NCBI GenBank assembly: GCA_024364735.1
Contig: JAGFNQ010005410.1
Location: 1-64,000, forward strand
DNA length: 64,000 bases
DNA from: Boesenbergia rotunda
Taxonomy: Eukaryota; Streptophyta; Magnoliopsida; Zingiberales; Zingiberaceae
Direction of reading: 5' to 3'
Positions 22,604 to 34,994 of the stretch are shown here, one piece after another. The notes under the pieces were generated by a model that ran no database searches, was not told where the DNA came from, and was given only the letters and a program-made list of their open reading frames with translations. The translations under genes were made by a program, and so were the position numbers. Position 1 is the stretch's first letter; the number at the start of each line of letters is the position of its first letter.

Positions 22604-25417
22604 TCATGCTTCCTCAGTAATATCTGCAACAACCTTATTAGAAAAATTAGGACTATCAATAGCAATATCGTCACACAATAAAAGATAAGAAGAGTCCTGT
22701 AAAGCTTCAGTTTCGAATTCAAGGCTGTCATGTGCTTTTTCATCCATCTCCTCCAATGCCTTCACAACTAATGCATCCTCAGCTTTCTCTGAAATCAAAT
22801 CTCCCACCACTATGTCAAATGCAACATCATCAGCAATTAACTGTGCCTCAACAGTCTCATCTGGGGTGTCCATGCTCATAATAGAGTGATCTCCCCTAGG
22901 GTCCTTCATGGCATCGAAAATACTAAACTGGACTACTGTGTCCCCCACTTCCATTGAAAGTGTGCCAGCATAAACATCAATTTTTGTTCTAACAGTCTTC
23001 AGAAAAGGCCTCCCAAGGATGAGTGGGGACCTATGTGCAAGATACTCTCCTTCCATGTCTAGAATGTAGAAGTCAGCAGGGAAAATCAACTCCTTAACTT
23101 TAACTAAAACATCTTCAATAACTCCTGCTGGATGGGTCTGGCTTCTATCTGCTAACTGAATCACAACTCCAGTGGGCTGTAAAGGGCCAATGCCAAGCAT
23201 CTGGAAGACCGATCTGGGCATTACATTGATGGAGGCTCCCAAGTCTAGCATAGCGTCATGAAAAATAGTCCTCCCTATCTAACACGATATAGTAAAAACT
23301 CCAGGGTCTTCACACTTTTGAGGTATGACATGGATGAATGATGAAATATTTTTTCCCAAGCTGACCAACCCATTTTCCTTAAGCTTCTTCTTTTGAACAC
23401 ATAAATCTTTTAGAAATTTTGCATACTTAGGAATCTGTTTAATCATAGTCAACAGGGGTACATTAATCTCTACTTTGCTGAATAATTTTACCAACTCATT
23501 GTACTCTTTGGCTTTCTCCTCCTCCACTTGTCTTTTGGCTTGAGTTTTCCGCTGTGGAAAGGGCAAGGGCACCCTCATTTCTTCCTCTTGAACCAAATTT
23601 GGAGGGGCTGAATTTTGAGCTGCTGTCCCACTTGTTATAGCTGCTGTGATGTCGGTTTCAGGGCTGATTTGTGCCTCATTTTCCACCAAAATTACAGGAT
23701 TGCTTGATGAAGGAGTTGAGCATGGACTAGGGGTGGAACCAACTGATTTTGAAGTGGTATCGGGGCTGATCGGTGCTGAAATTATAGTTGTTGCCCTGTT
23801 TTCAGAAAAATCTGCTCTTGGACTCTTTGGAGATGAAGTAACCTTCCCACTCCTCAAATAAATAGCGCTAACGTTTCCCTTTGGGTTAGGAATAGCTTGA
23901 GAAGGCAATTGGCTCGATCCTTGAGCTTTACTTTGATTTATTTCACTAGCCAATTGTCCAATTTGCCTTCCGATGTTTTGTAAGGCACAAAAAATATTGC
24001 CCTGCTGTGATTGTTGGAATTGAGGCTGTTGGGGCTGATAGGAGGGCTGAAATTGTTGTTGAAATGACTGATAAGTAGGCTGGAATGTTGGTTGAATTTG
24101 CTGAGAATTATAGCCTTGAAAATTCTGATTTTGAAGTGGAAGTGGTTGTGGTTGTGACTGAAATTGATTGGGCTGAAATCCTTGATTTTGTGTCTAAAAA
24201 CTTTGATTCCAAGGCTGAAAACTTTGCTGCGGTTGTTGGAATTGCTGCTGAAAAGGTTGATATTATTGTGGATAATTCAAATTCTCTTGGAAACCTTGTT
24301 GATTCCCTTGAAACGGTTGCTGGAAATTCTGAAATATTGGCTGGAAATGCTGATTTTGGGGCTGGATTTGTAGATTTTGGGACTGAAATTGCTGTGGTTG
24401 CTGGAATTGTTGTTGCTGCTGGTTCTGTTGGTAGCAAGAATTCCCATACCTCAGATTTGGATGATTCCTCCAACCAGGGTTATAAGTAGAAGAATAGGGG
24501 TTATTCTGGGCTTGAAATTGTCCCCTAACCAATGTCGCTATTGTCTCATCTTGTTAGAGGTTGGTGCATGAATCTGAATTATGTTCTTGACTAGAGCAAA
24601 TGTCACATACTCTCATCAGTTGGCTTGATTGTGGAGGTAGCGAAAGATTGAAATTTTGACTTGCATTATTAAGACCCATTTGCTTTATTGTTGATGTGAG
24701 CTCTACCAATGCATTCTTGATTTCTTTTTGTTCCCTGGAAGCCACCTGAACTTCATTAACTCCTTTAGTAGACAATGCTCTACTTCCAAACTGCTGAGAA
24801 TTTTCTGCCATGTTTGAAATAAGTTCCCTAGCTTGATCTGGCGTCTTGTTAACTAGGGCTCCTCCAGTTGCAGCATCTATCATAATCCTGTCCATCTACA
24901 ATAAGCCCTCATAAAAATACTGGATGAGTAACTGCTCACTAATCTGATGCTGTGGGCAGCTAGAACACAGTTTGTTAAATCTCTCCCAGTAGCCATAAAG
25001 TGTCTCCCCCACCACTTGTTGAATGTCACATATGCTCTTTCTTATTATTGCAGTTCTGGAGGCTAGAAAGTATTTTTCTAGGAATGCCTTCTTTATAGAA
25101 ATCCAACTAGACACGTGCCCAGTAGGTAAATAGTAGAACCAGTCCTTAGCTGCTCCAGTCAGGGAAAAGGGAAAAGCCCTCAGCTTGATATCTTCCTCTA
25201 AAATACCCTGAGGCTTCATGGTGGAGCATACAACGTGAAACTCATGCAGGTGTCTATTTGGATCTTCTCCAGATAATCCTTGAAACTTAGGTAGCAAGTG
25301 GATGAGTCCGGATCTGAGCTCAAAATCATCAGTCAACTCTGGATAAGCAATGCTGGAATACTGAAAGGTGTCATCTGGTACTGCGAGTTCTTTCATAGTC
25401 TTCTGGTGGTCTACCAT
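22604..25417 (-). pseudogene. Athila-like gag-protease, copy B (broken)
   Basis: It has the same order as copy A: gag core (25417-24896), Gln/Asn-rich tail (24895-24263) and a protease part in two pieces (23953-23279 and 23251-22604, LDLGASINVMPRSVF). Four stops interrupt it. The one after FYEGLL (24896) and the one after CTNL (about 24555) are CAG/CAA to TAG/TAA where copy A reads Gln. The one at about 23280 is GAG to TAG. The one after NLNYPQ is shared with A. The gag start region is replaced by a 19-bp hairpin (25507-25552). Beyond the protease it continues with EEMDEKAHDSLEFETEALQD and links to the acidic repeat ORF. Confidence 0.85.
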
Positions 25418-25506
25418 GATAATGCCTGAATGAGTGGGAAAAGTCTGAAGAGAAGGAAGATCAATAGTCTCTGAAAGTATGTCTTGGTTCCTCCTTGCTC
25501 TGAAAG

Positions 25507-25552
25507 TTATTTTATGACCAGGTCACCACCTACTGACCTGGTCATAAAATAA
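25507..25552. repeat. Perfect 19-bp inverted repeat replacing the gag start in copy B
   Basis: ttattttatgaccaggtca (25507-25525) and its exact reverse complement (25534-25552) flank an 8-nt loop. In copy A only the right arm exists, as the sequence around the gag ATG, followed by about 43 bp of coding sequence that B lacks. The left arm therefore looks like a templated inverted copy. Confidence 0.85.
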
Positions 25553-25685
25553 ACAAATCACAGCAAATGTATATGGAAAAATAAAGCTAATGAAGTAAAT
25601 CACAAGATATAGCAATAAGCATAAAAATGGATCAAGAAAAATATGCAATAAGCACACAAGCAAAAATTAAACAACTCAACTAGTA

Positions 25686-25705
25686 GTTCCCCGACAACGG
25701 CGCCA
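25686..25705 (-). other. Primer binding site (tRNA-Asp type), element B
   Basis: gttccccgacaacggcgcca is equivalent to the PBS of element A with two differences, six bases from the LTR start at 25712. Confidence 0.78.
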
Positions 25706-25711
25706 AAAATT

Positions 25712-27861
25712 TGATTTTGCCCACGTGTGATACCGCGAGTATCAAATACAATTTAAGTATCGAACTCCTCTAAACTAATGTAGCATAGAGTAACTCGAGT
25801 CGTCTCCCAACGAATGTAGTTTGTACATGATAAATCTCAGGATTGTATGTTATTGCTTTTGTGTTTTGATATGAAACTGGGGTTTGAATTTGAGCGTTAA
25901 CACTACAAAAAGAAATAGAAAAGCAGGTATGAAATCTAGTTTAATCTGACTACAATTGCAGTAAAGAAAGGACAACTTGAAATAGAGCCTTAACGAAACT
26001 AAACATAGAGCAAAACTACAGCATTGAAGAAATCTAATCTAACCTAACTTAATTGCATGTAAATGAAGACATGAAACTTAAAGCATGGGGAAAGCAATAC
26101 AAAATAACAGCTAAGCAAGTAAGAAACTTCACAATTTAAAATAACTGTTCTAAGAGGCATTTGATCAAACATAAGATAGACATGTTTAAAATGGCTTCAA
26201 GTAAGTGCAAATTGAAATGGAAAGATCCATCAAATACAAGCATTTAACAATCAAACACATAACGTTCAACAATTAAGAAAAATCAACAAGCAACACTTAA
26301 ATTGCAAGGTTGGCTAATGAAAGGAGCTGCTGGATCTGCTGTGAGGAAATTGAAGCTGTCGAATGTTGTTGAAGAGAAATGCTGCTGAAGAAGCTGCCAG
26401 AAGTAAAGCCTATGAAGAGGAAGTGTTGGCTGCTGGAAATCTATGAAAGAAAAACTGCTGGGGAGAAATAATATATTGTGAAGAAATGGATCTCTGCCGG
26501 CTATTGGATCTGAAGAACGGCTGTTGGAATTGAAGCATGTGAAGAAAGTAACTGCTGGAAATCTGCTGGATCTAATCTGATGAAGAAGAACAAAGAAGAA
26601 TGTGCTGCTGGGAATTGAAGCTGCTGCGATGAAATTGTAAAATTGCTGAAGAAAAAATCGATTAAGAAGTGATCGAATTGCTGTAAAAACAAATGTTGTG
26701 AAGAAAACTATGAAGAAATAAACTGCCGAAGAAATGAAATCTGCTGGAATGAATCGGCTATGAAGGAAATGGATCGCCTCTCAACCCTGGCTTCTCCCAA
26801 CCCGAGAGAGAGTATGAGATGACGAAGTGGAAGTCCGACCGGCGGTGAAGTCGACTAGGGCTCGGAACCCCTGGGCCCTAGCTCGTGGTGGAGTGGAGAG
26901 TGGATGGAGAAGATCTGATCGAGACGAGAACCCCTCGTCTGCGATCGATCGAAGCTCCGGTCGACGGCGATGAAATGGAAGGCGATCGCCGGTGGAGGTG
27001 GATGGAGTGAGACGGGAACTCCTCGTCTGCCCTAGCTCTGCGATGTCTTCTTCCTTTTGTGTTTGTCCAATTGGTTCGGTCCAGCTTTGGTTCATTCTAG
27101 CTTGGGTTCAGTCTAGCTTGGGTTCGGTCCAGCTTTGGGTTCAGTCCAGCATTAGCCCAGCAGTTGGGTTCGGTTAACCCAGCTTCAGCGGTTCAGTCCA
27201 GTCAACTCAACTCAGCCTTTGGTTCAGCCAGCTTTGGGAGAAGAAGAACTTGAATACTTAGCAACGGACGGCTGAGATCAATCTGACTTCATCCAACGGT
27301 CGGATCTCTTCAGATCTGAACCAAACTCCACAGATCACAATCAATGGTCCTGAACTACCTGTCCCCAGCTCGGATTAGCCAGATCAGTGGTGGATGGTCC
27401 AGATCTTCCCTTTTCTTAAATGGATGGTCTAAAACATCTTGAGCTTGATCCAACGGTCAAATTACTTCTGATTTGGCTGAAATTTTTAAATCTTGATCTA
27501 TGGTCATGATTGATTCTATCTTGAACTCGGATTGACCTAAAGTTGACCGATGGCCCAGATCTAGCCGTTCTCTGGAATGGACGGCTCCTATTAATCCGAT
27601 GCTTGATTCCTTTGATCTGGATCCAATCCTGACTCAAGTCTGACCCAATTTGATCTAGGCCCATGATCATTTGAAGCCTACAAAATGATATTCAAATTTA
27701 GTGCCAAAAAAAAAATCCCAAATATACAAAGATCTGAATTAAAAGCCAAAATAGAGGAAATACATGAAACCTAATACAATTGCAAACTTAAGCATATAAA
27801 ATATGGATCAAACATGGATTTTAGAACCTAAAATAATCAATAAAATGGTGGTTATTAGTCA
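25712..27861 (-). mobile_element. 5' LTR of Athila-like element B
   Basis: It begins TGATTTTGCCCACGTGTGATACC next to the PBS. Its first 1.5 kb match the middle LTR. The last 600 bp (atggtccagatc-type phrases, then aagcctacaaaatgat and aatcaataaaatggtg) match the end of the left LTR. The end is put near the CA at 27861. Length is about 2.15 kb. Confidence 0.75.
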
Positions 27862-28122
27862 GCCATATTGTCCTAGCAGATATGCCAACGAAATCGTACT
27901 AGCGGACAATCCGATCCCACCGGATTATCTGAGTAGACGTCCCCTATTCAAACTTGTAGCCAGGCTTGCTCTGCATAGTAGGTGTATTAAGGGACAAGAT
28001 TTTGACTTATACAGGGATTGTCAGATCGGAGACACATATCAGATGACCCAGGACAAGCTATTAGTCGATTGATTGATCTCAGTATTATACTTAGAATTGT
28101 ATAGCCCTCGCAACACAGACGA
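27862..28122. other. Unassigned flank
   Basis: This is a short non-repetitive stretch between the Athila LTR and the foldback element. A 89-codon frame starts inside the LTR at 27803 and ends at 28072. It resembles nothing I know and is probably chance. Confidence 0.3.
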
Positions 28123-29088
28123 TGTAACGACCCAGCCTCTCGGCCCCTTTGGCGCCCAAATCTCATTTGTCGGCCCAACAACAACCTAGCGGTCAAATCT
28201 CATTTGGCGGCCCAACAACAACCTAGCGGCCAAATCTCATTTGGCGGCCCAACAACCTGGCCCTTGGCCGTGCAGTTACTCACGATGACTTTCCACCCCT
28301 GACCAGTGGATTTTTGCCTTCCCCAGGATTCGAACTCTAGACCTCTAGGCTAAGTACTAGAGTTTATGAATCCTGGTAGTCAAGTGAGCGACTCCTTGGC
28401 TACCAGGATTCATAAACTCTAGTACTTAGCCTAGAGGTCTAGAGTTCGAATCCTGGGGAAGACAAAAATCTACTGGCCAGCGGTGGGAAGGCCTAGTCAG
28501 TAACGACACGGCCGATGATTGACGACCTAAGGGGTCGTCAAAGTTGGGCCGCCAAATGTTGATTTGGCCGCCAAAGGGGCTGAGGGGCCAAGTTGTTGGG
28601 TCGCCAAATGAGATTTGACCGTCAGGTTGTTGGGCCGCCAAAATGAGATTTGGCCGCCAAAGAGGCCGAGGTGCTTGGCGGCCCATTAAGCGACCCTTTA
28701 TGTTGTCGACCAACAACTGATGTCGACGACCAACAACCGGGCCGTCGTTACTCACTAGATCTTTCCACCCCTGGCCAGTGGATTTTTGTCTTCCTCAGAT
28801 TCGAACCCTAGACCTCCAGGACAAGTATTAAAATCCCTTGAATCTGGTAGTCAAGTGAGCGCGACTACCAGATTCAAGGAACTTTAATACATGTCCTGGA
28901 GGTGTAGGGTTCGAATCTGGGGAAGACAAAAATCCACTGGCCAAGGGTGGAAAGATCTAGTGAGTAATGACCCGGTTGTTGGTCGTCGACATCAGTTGTT
29001 AGTTGACGACATAAGGGGTCGCCTAATGGGCCGCCAATTGAGCTGCCAGTTGGGCCGCCCAAAGGATCGAGGGGGTCGGGTCGTTACA
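28123..29088. mobile_element. Foldback element with 11-12 bp inverted ends and two internal palindromes
   Basis: The left end (ATGTAACGACCC, from 28122) and the right end (GGGTCGTTACAT, to 29089) are exact reverse complements. Inside are two large palindromes: one centred near 28390 (arms containing taggctaagtactagagttt and its complement) and one near 28863. The outer arms of each hold ccactggccag.gg and aaaaatc.actgg phrases, so the second is a diverged copy of the first. The rest is built from GGCCGCCAAA / TTTGGCGGCC modules. Flanks read gacga on the left and tacga on the right, an imperfect 5-bp target duplication. Foldback DNA transposon or a rearranged LTR are both possible; no ORF is supported. 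Confidence 0.65.
28434..28456 (+). promoter_or_regulatory. Pol III B-box-like motif in the first palindrome
   Basis: gagttcgaatcctgggg matches the tRNA B box and T-arm pattern GGTTCGANTCC closely. A second copy, ggttcgaatctgggg, lies at 28909-28923. Both recur inverted on the other palindrome arm. A matching A box is not convincing. Confidence 0.35.
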
Positions 29089-30210
29089 TACGATAACACT
29101 TGCAACTCGAGTTATGTTAGAAAAATACAAATAAAAAAGTAATAAGATCCTTTGCAATTCAGTACCAGAAATATTATAATAAAATTTTCTCGTAACATAA
29201 TTCTCATTTTCTCCTTTGATCCTATAAAAAAAATTAAAACATTATTTAAGAAAAAATAATTAAAAATCTTTAAGTTATAAGAAAAAAATGAAGTTTTTAA
29301 AAATCCATAAACAAAATTATTTATTTTTGAAAAGATGAAAAACTTTGCTTTTAAAAAAACTCTTAAAATGGTAGCAAAATTTTTTTGAAGAAATAAAAAA
29401 ATAGTTTTCTTTATTAAAAATCAGTTGTTATTTTTTAAGTATACAAAATTCAACCAAGAATCATTGAAGAATTTTTTTTGTAAAAAATTTATTTTTAATA
29501 TATTTTAAATTTAAACACTCAGTTTTAGAAATTTCATAGAAAATTATCCTTGTAGTCAAAATTTTTGAAAATTTTTAAGAATATATCAAAATATCATGTT
29601 GGATGTCACAAAAATTTTCAAGGTAAAATACTTTTTTGAGTGTTTAATAATAATTTTTTTAACAGATACAAAAAATTTAGAAAATAAATGAAAAAAAGAC
29701 TTTTAACTTAAAAATTCTTGATAAATTTTTTTAGAGAAGATATAATCTAACGTTTAACTTTTGAAAAATTTTGTTTTTCAAAAATTATCTTCAAAGTATT
29801 TTTAAAATTAAAAATTTAACTTTAAATAAAAAATTCATAAAAATACTTTTAACAGTTGAAAAATTTTCAAAGTTTTTTTTGAATAGATATGAATGATTTT
29901 TATCACAAAAAATTTTAACATAATTTTACTCCAAAAGGAATTTTTGAAATTTTTTTTAGAACAACAATAAAATAAATAATTTAATTTCTAGCATGCATAA
30001 AAAATATTTTAATAATTAAGATAGATTTAAGAATCCAACATAAGTTTCTATCTACAGGATTTATCAAAAATTTGGATAGAATGTAATTTCTTGATACTTT
30101 TATAATTTGGTTCCTATGATTCTTAATATATTAATTTAGTCTTCCATAATATCTAATTTTTGAACTTGGTAAAATATTCAAATTTGAACGTGTTGATTCC
30201 TTTTCAATAA
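29089..30210. mobile_element. A/T-rich region, probably 3' internal part of Copia element D
   Basis: The stretch is dominated by aaaatttt-type runs with no ORF of interest. Its composition is like the non-coding regions downstream of gag in element G (56755-59000). Assignment to element D is inferred from position. No LTR was found at its left end. Confidence 0.35.
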
Positions 30211-31320
30211 TTATATATGTTCCTTTAACTTTGAATTTTCAATTTGTAATTTATCATACAATTCTAGTGGACATGCATTAATTAAGTTTAATTTTAACTC
30301 AGTATTATCCTTTTTCAAATTTATGTTTTTGGTTCGTAATTTGTATAACAATCTACTTAACATCTGGATAATATCATAAAGTTGATCAGGAGAGAGGTTA
30401 CGTATCGTACTTACATTGTCGGATTTACAATCTGATACTCCCTCTTCATCGATGTTCATTTCGAACAAGCTTTCATTGTCTTCTCCTTGATACTCCTCCA
30501 TCTCAGACTTCGAGGATGATGACTCACTCGACGTTGCTTTAAGGTTCTTTAGCTTGTTTTGTCTTAATCTTTCATTTTCTTTCTCCTTGTTTTTTAGCTT
30601 CGAGCAGTTATCCTAATTGATGTGCCCTACCTCTTGGCAGTTGTAGCATCAAACATTTCTTTTCTTTGAAGTAGCTTGGTTGCTTGTGACTTATTAAATT
30701 GTTAGTTTTAAGAAACTTTGAAAAGTTTATTACCATGTACGCTTTTTGGTCCTCATCGAGTGATGTGTCTAAATCTGATTCATCTTTTTGGACTTTCTAC
30801 ATTAAGTTTTTATTTAAATTTTCTTTTTCATTTCTCAGTCCTACACATCGGGTTTCATATAATTTCAAGGTAGAAAAAAAACTTTTTAAGATTCTTACCT
30901 CCATATTCTTAGAAATATAGTAAGAGTCGATGATTGAACTCCAGTCCAAGGTCCTTAAGAGCATATCTTAACAAGTCATGATTGGTTACCTTATCTTCGA
31001 GGTTGATAAGTCCAATAATCAGTTCTTTCACATTTGCATGTAGTTGAACAACGTTCTCTCCTTCTTCAAGTTGAAGGTTGCTGAGTTGATTCTTGATATC
31101 TCTCTTTGCTAACTTTGCTTCTGAGGTGCTTTTATGAAGTTCTAGGAACTTTTTCTAAAGTTTCATAACAGAATCGTAGACGCCAATCCGGTTCACTTCT
31201 TGTGGTGGCATCACGCTAAGCAGATGGAACTCTGCTTTGTCGTTGGATACGAAATCAGATTGCTCCTTTCTTTGTCCATAAGCATTCTTCCTTTTGTTGT
31301 CCATTTTGATCTTTAGGCAC
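30211..31320 (-). pseudogene. Copia element D gag remnant
   Basis: Read on the minus strand from about 31303 (MDNKRKNAYGQRKE), the frame has the Copia gag (UBN2-type) pattern: FLELHKSTSEAKLAKRDIKNQL followed by NVKELI around 31040-31130, then frameshifts and stops. A CCHC knuckle (CYNCQEVGHIN, then a stop, then DNC) lies near 30615-30655. The uninterrupted piece 30501-30211 is acidic then coiled-coil-like (MLSRLLYKLRTKNINLKKDN). Gag with a C-terminal coiled coil is typical of Sirevirus-like Copia elements. No protease, integrase or reverse transcriptase follows. Confidence 0.7.
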
Positions 31321-31489
31321 ATCAAAATCGTACATAATCGTTAGCAAAATATCAAAATCAATCTTAAAATATACCTCCATCTTGCGCTTCCAAAGCGCAA
31401 GTCCCCCCTCGAATTTTGGTGGGTAAATACTTGATCCGACTATTTCTTTGTTGCTCCAGTTGACGGTTAGTCCATCTAAAATAGTCCGG

Positions 31490-31501
31490 GCTCTGATACC
31501 A
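31490..31501 (-). other. Primer binding site (initiator tRNA-Met) of element D
   Basis: gctctgatacca is the reverse complement of TGGTATCAGAGC, the usual Copia PBS. It is two bases from the LTR start (TGTAGGGTCACG) at 31504. Confidence 0.85.
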
Positions 31502-31503
31502 AT

Positions 31504-32167
31504 TGTAGGGTCACGTCGGGTCGGCTAGAGGGGGTGAATAATCCTAAAGAGTAAAATCTAATTCTCTTGCTTTCTATACTGGCAAGGACACACTTATTAA
31601 TTAAAAATAATAATCATAAAGAAAAGAAGAGACACAAGAATTTACTTGGTTTGCAACATGAGTGGTTGCTAATTCAAGACAAAGAAAAATCTATTAGAAG
31701 ACTCCTTTGACGCTGGCGGAGTAGCCTGTTACAAGTAGTTAAAATCATAGAAGTTTAGAGTACAGAATGAAAATGATTACAAAGTGTGTTGTCTTCTTTA
31801 TGAGCTCACGAGGGTCTATTTATAGCCCCTAGAAGAATCTATCCATTGCTGACGTGACACTTTTCGGGTGCCTGTGTTTGTTGGGGGTGGTTGGAGATCG
31901 GTCAAACTTGATCCACTTCACAACGGTTGAATTGTTGATAAGGCAGACGTCTTTGGCGCTCGGGATAGCCTCGGGCGCCTGGAGTCCGGGCACCCAGGAC
32001 AGTCCCAAGAGCCTAATTCTTGGCCAACTTCCTATTACTAGTTCTCTTGCGCTTTGGGTGATTCTCTGGCTGTCCAGAGTTAAGCTCACTCGAATCCAGC
32101 TCCGACCTCATCCGCGAACGGTCTTCCTCCCTGGCTTCTCGTCCATCGGACACCGTGCACGCCCTAT
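31504..32167 (-). mobile_element. 5' LTR of Copia element D (partial)
   Basis: The LTR begins next to the PBS and has the motif gctagagggggtgaata (31527-31543) found near the same end of every Copia LTR here. It is cut at about 32167 by the start of element C. G/C-rich gggcgcctgg phrases (31970-32000) recall the LTR of element G. Confidence 0.6.
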
Positions 32168-33103
32168 TGGGGCAATCTATGGTCCGGAGTGACCATGTGT
32201 TTTGATGTTTGGGCAAAGAGTTTGAGTTAGGTTTACTATTGTTATCTGATATGTGTGATTGAGTTTGCAGAACTTGGTAAGTCACACATGGAGGACATAT
32301 CCGAGGGACGAGAGCCGAGGGAAGAGGACTCCAAGGGCAAGTCGGAGGAAGTGGACTTCAAAGGGCACACGTCAAGGGTGACATGGAGGCAAGCCGAGGG
32401 CTTGCGTGCGCATCCGAGGGATGATAGCTGGTGGAAGAGGACTTCAAGGGGCGAGCCAAGGGAGTGGACTTGAAGGTATACATGAAGGAGGGTCTTCGGA
32501 GTGAGGGAGGGTAAATTTGTAAGCTGGGCAATCAACTGGGAATGTATCAGTCGACTGCCAGCAGGGGAACTCGAACTCACAGAAATATCAGTCGACTGGT
32601 GACCAATCGACTGCCCCTAGAGCAGTCGACTAGTGTGGCTGAATTTCGAACGTTGGGCTTGCAACGGTCGAATTTGAGTTGGATCAGTCGACTGGCCTAG
32701 GGGCAGTCGACTGATAGCGAGGTTTTCAGCCAAGAGACCTATTTAAAGGGGCTCGATTTTGGCTAAGAGCTCTTGACGAAATAAGCATGGTTAGAGCTCA
32801 TTAGTAGTCTTTAGTGCTCAGAAGTGTGTCCGAGTTTGTGGTGAGGTTTCTCCACCACAAGGAGCTACACGAGCTAGCCGGAGGGCATCCAAGGAGTGAT
32901 CCGCCGAAGGATCGAGGGATCGTCCATTTTACGGACAATCATGGAGTAGGAGAGTCATCTTCGAACCACGTAAATAATTTTGCGTTAGCATTGTTTGTTA
33001 TTTTGTTTAGTATTTCCGCTTGCGCTTGCTGACGTGATAGGTAGAAATTGAAAGAAGCTATTCAACCCCCCCCCCCCTCTAGCTTGCTTGTCACAATATA
33101 ACA
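32168..33103 (+). mobile_element. 5' LTR of Copia element C
   Basis: Its start (ttggggcaatctatggtcc) matches the 3' copy at 40883 (tgttagggcaatctatgatcc) apart from a small deletion. It ends ...tataaca at 33103, two bases before a PBS. It contains several cagtcgactg palindromes (32533-32712) and a 12-C run before ctctagc (33066-33083), the plus-strand form of the C-tract seen in the other Copia LTRs. Confidence 0.8.
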
Positions 33104-33105
33104 AG

Positions 33106-33117
33106 TGGTATCAGAGC
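33106..33117 (+). other. Primer binding site (initiator tRNA-Met) of element C
   Basis: TGGTATCAGAGC is an exact 12-base match to the usual Copia PBS, directly after the LTR end at 33103. Confidence 0.9.
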
Positions 33118-34994
33118 GAAGGTCCGCTCTTGTTGGAATAACCACCAAAAGAGCACAAGCTAGAGGAAAAGATGATGGAAGATAAGTTGGGTGATGATAT
33201 CAACACTCCACCTCCTTATGATCATGATGATTTTGACTATTGGAGGACAAGGATGAAGACTTGTCTTGGACTGGATTGGGAGTGCATGGTGGTGCTAGAA
33301 GAACCATTCGAGATTCCAAAAGACAAGCATGGGAAAAAGCTCCGACCTAGATATTGGACTAAGGAGCAACAAGCACACTCTAGGGCAAATAAGAAGGTAA
33401 TTGATATATTAGTTAATATTTTGCCTAATAATATTTTGAGTGGTATAGGTGAGTATAAAAGTGCATATGAGTTGTGGAACAAGTTGGAAGAATGTCGTGA
33501 GAACCCTACACAAGCTCAAATAGTAGAAGAGCCCAAAGAAGTAAGTTCAATGGTCCAAGAAGACCAAGAAGAAAAAGAGTTGTCAACCTCATCAAGTGAA
33601 GAGGCACAATCAAGTGAAAGAACATCCACCTCATCAAGAGAAGAAGAAGAGGTCTCCACCTCAAGAATTGAGCAGGAGTAGAGACCCACTTCCATACCGG
33701 AGCAAGAAGAAGCTCCAACATCCACCAAAGCAAGAACCAAAGACCGCATCATATGCTTTGGGTGCAACAAAAAGGGGCACTACAAGGACAAGTGTCCGCT
33801 AGGTAAGAGGGAGGTAAACTCTAAACCCGGGTCAATTCTTTTAAAAACTAATATGGGTTGTAGGGAAAAGAAAGGGAAAAGCATATTAGATGCTTTACAT
33901 GTGGGGAGCTAGGGCACTATCATACCAAGTGTCCGAGAAAAGGAGAGCTAAAGAAATTGGAGCATTTGAGAAGATGGGAGAAGAAGGAGAAAAGGAGAAG
34001 CTCACAACAAGGGAGAGCTACAAGGGTAAGGGAGATAATCCCTAATCTTAAATTGAAATACAATTCAAATTTAAGTTCCTCCGTGCATGTTAGAAATGAG
34101 GTCAATTATTTATCCATACATAACTTAGGATTTAAATATCATGATAGGAGTATGGTTAGTATTATAGATCAAAAACCTAGAAAAATCATGCATCATGATA
34201 AACCCAAGACCTATGTACCTAAGGATCAAGGCATGAATCCCAAGAAGGGGAGATATATGCCTAGGAAGATGGGTAGGTCTAGGAAAGTCCAAAGTGGATA
34301 TGTGGATTCTAGGGTTAGAAGCCTAGAAAGGGAAAATCAAGCTTTAAGGGCAATGCTTGATAAATTGGAGAAAACCCTAGGAACATTCGCGGTTGGATCT
34401 AAGGGTTTAGATATGATGTTGGATGGGTTAAAACCTAACAATGATAGATTGGGGTTGGGATACCGATCTAAGGTCTCCAATGCCAATGGAAAGAAATATG
34501 CTAGTGTAACGCCCGCTTTTTTTTTTTTTTCATAAAGCGGCGTTACGTTAACATCCTTAGGGCATGTAGACATCATAAGGCAGCGGAATAACTTTAACTT
34601 ATACATGCCCTACTAACATTCTTAACATAATGACATGGGAACCTTGACATATTGACTTTAAACTTAAGCATCACATCATATCATACTTAACATCACATCA
34701 TAGAGTTCCATAAGTCATTATTCAAGCATATAAGTAACCAAAGTAAGGTTCTAACATAAACGGTCAACATATGGTTTCCTGGGCCAAGTCACTACCACAC
34801 ACATGCGTTCTTGCCCTCCTGCTGCTTCGATCATTGTCCCCTTGAATGATCTGCAGTATAATGAAATAAGACTATAAGCACACAGGCTTAGTAAGACTCT
34901 TTCCTACTCACAAAATCCATTCATCATCTCATAATGAGCACATGAATCATTAACATACTTGGTGCTCTACTTAGAACATAACATCTTGGATCAC

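Noticed and set aside
27803..28072. 89-codon frame beginning in the Athila LTR
   Set aside because: It crosses the LTR edge and has no recognisable domain; chance is the simplest explanation.
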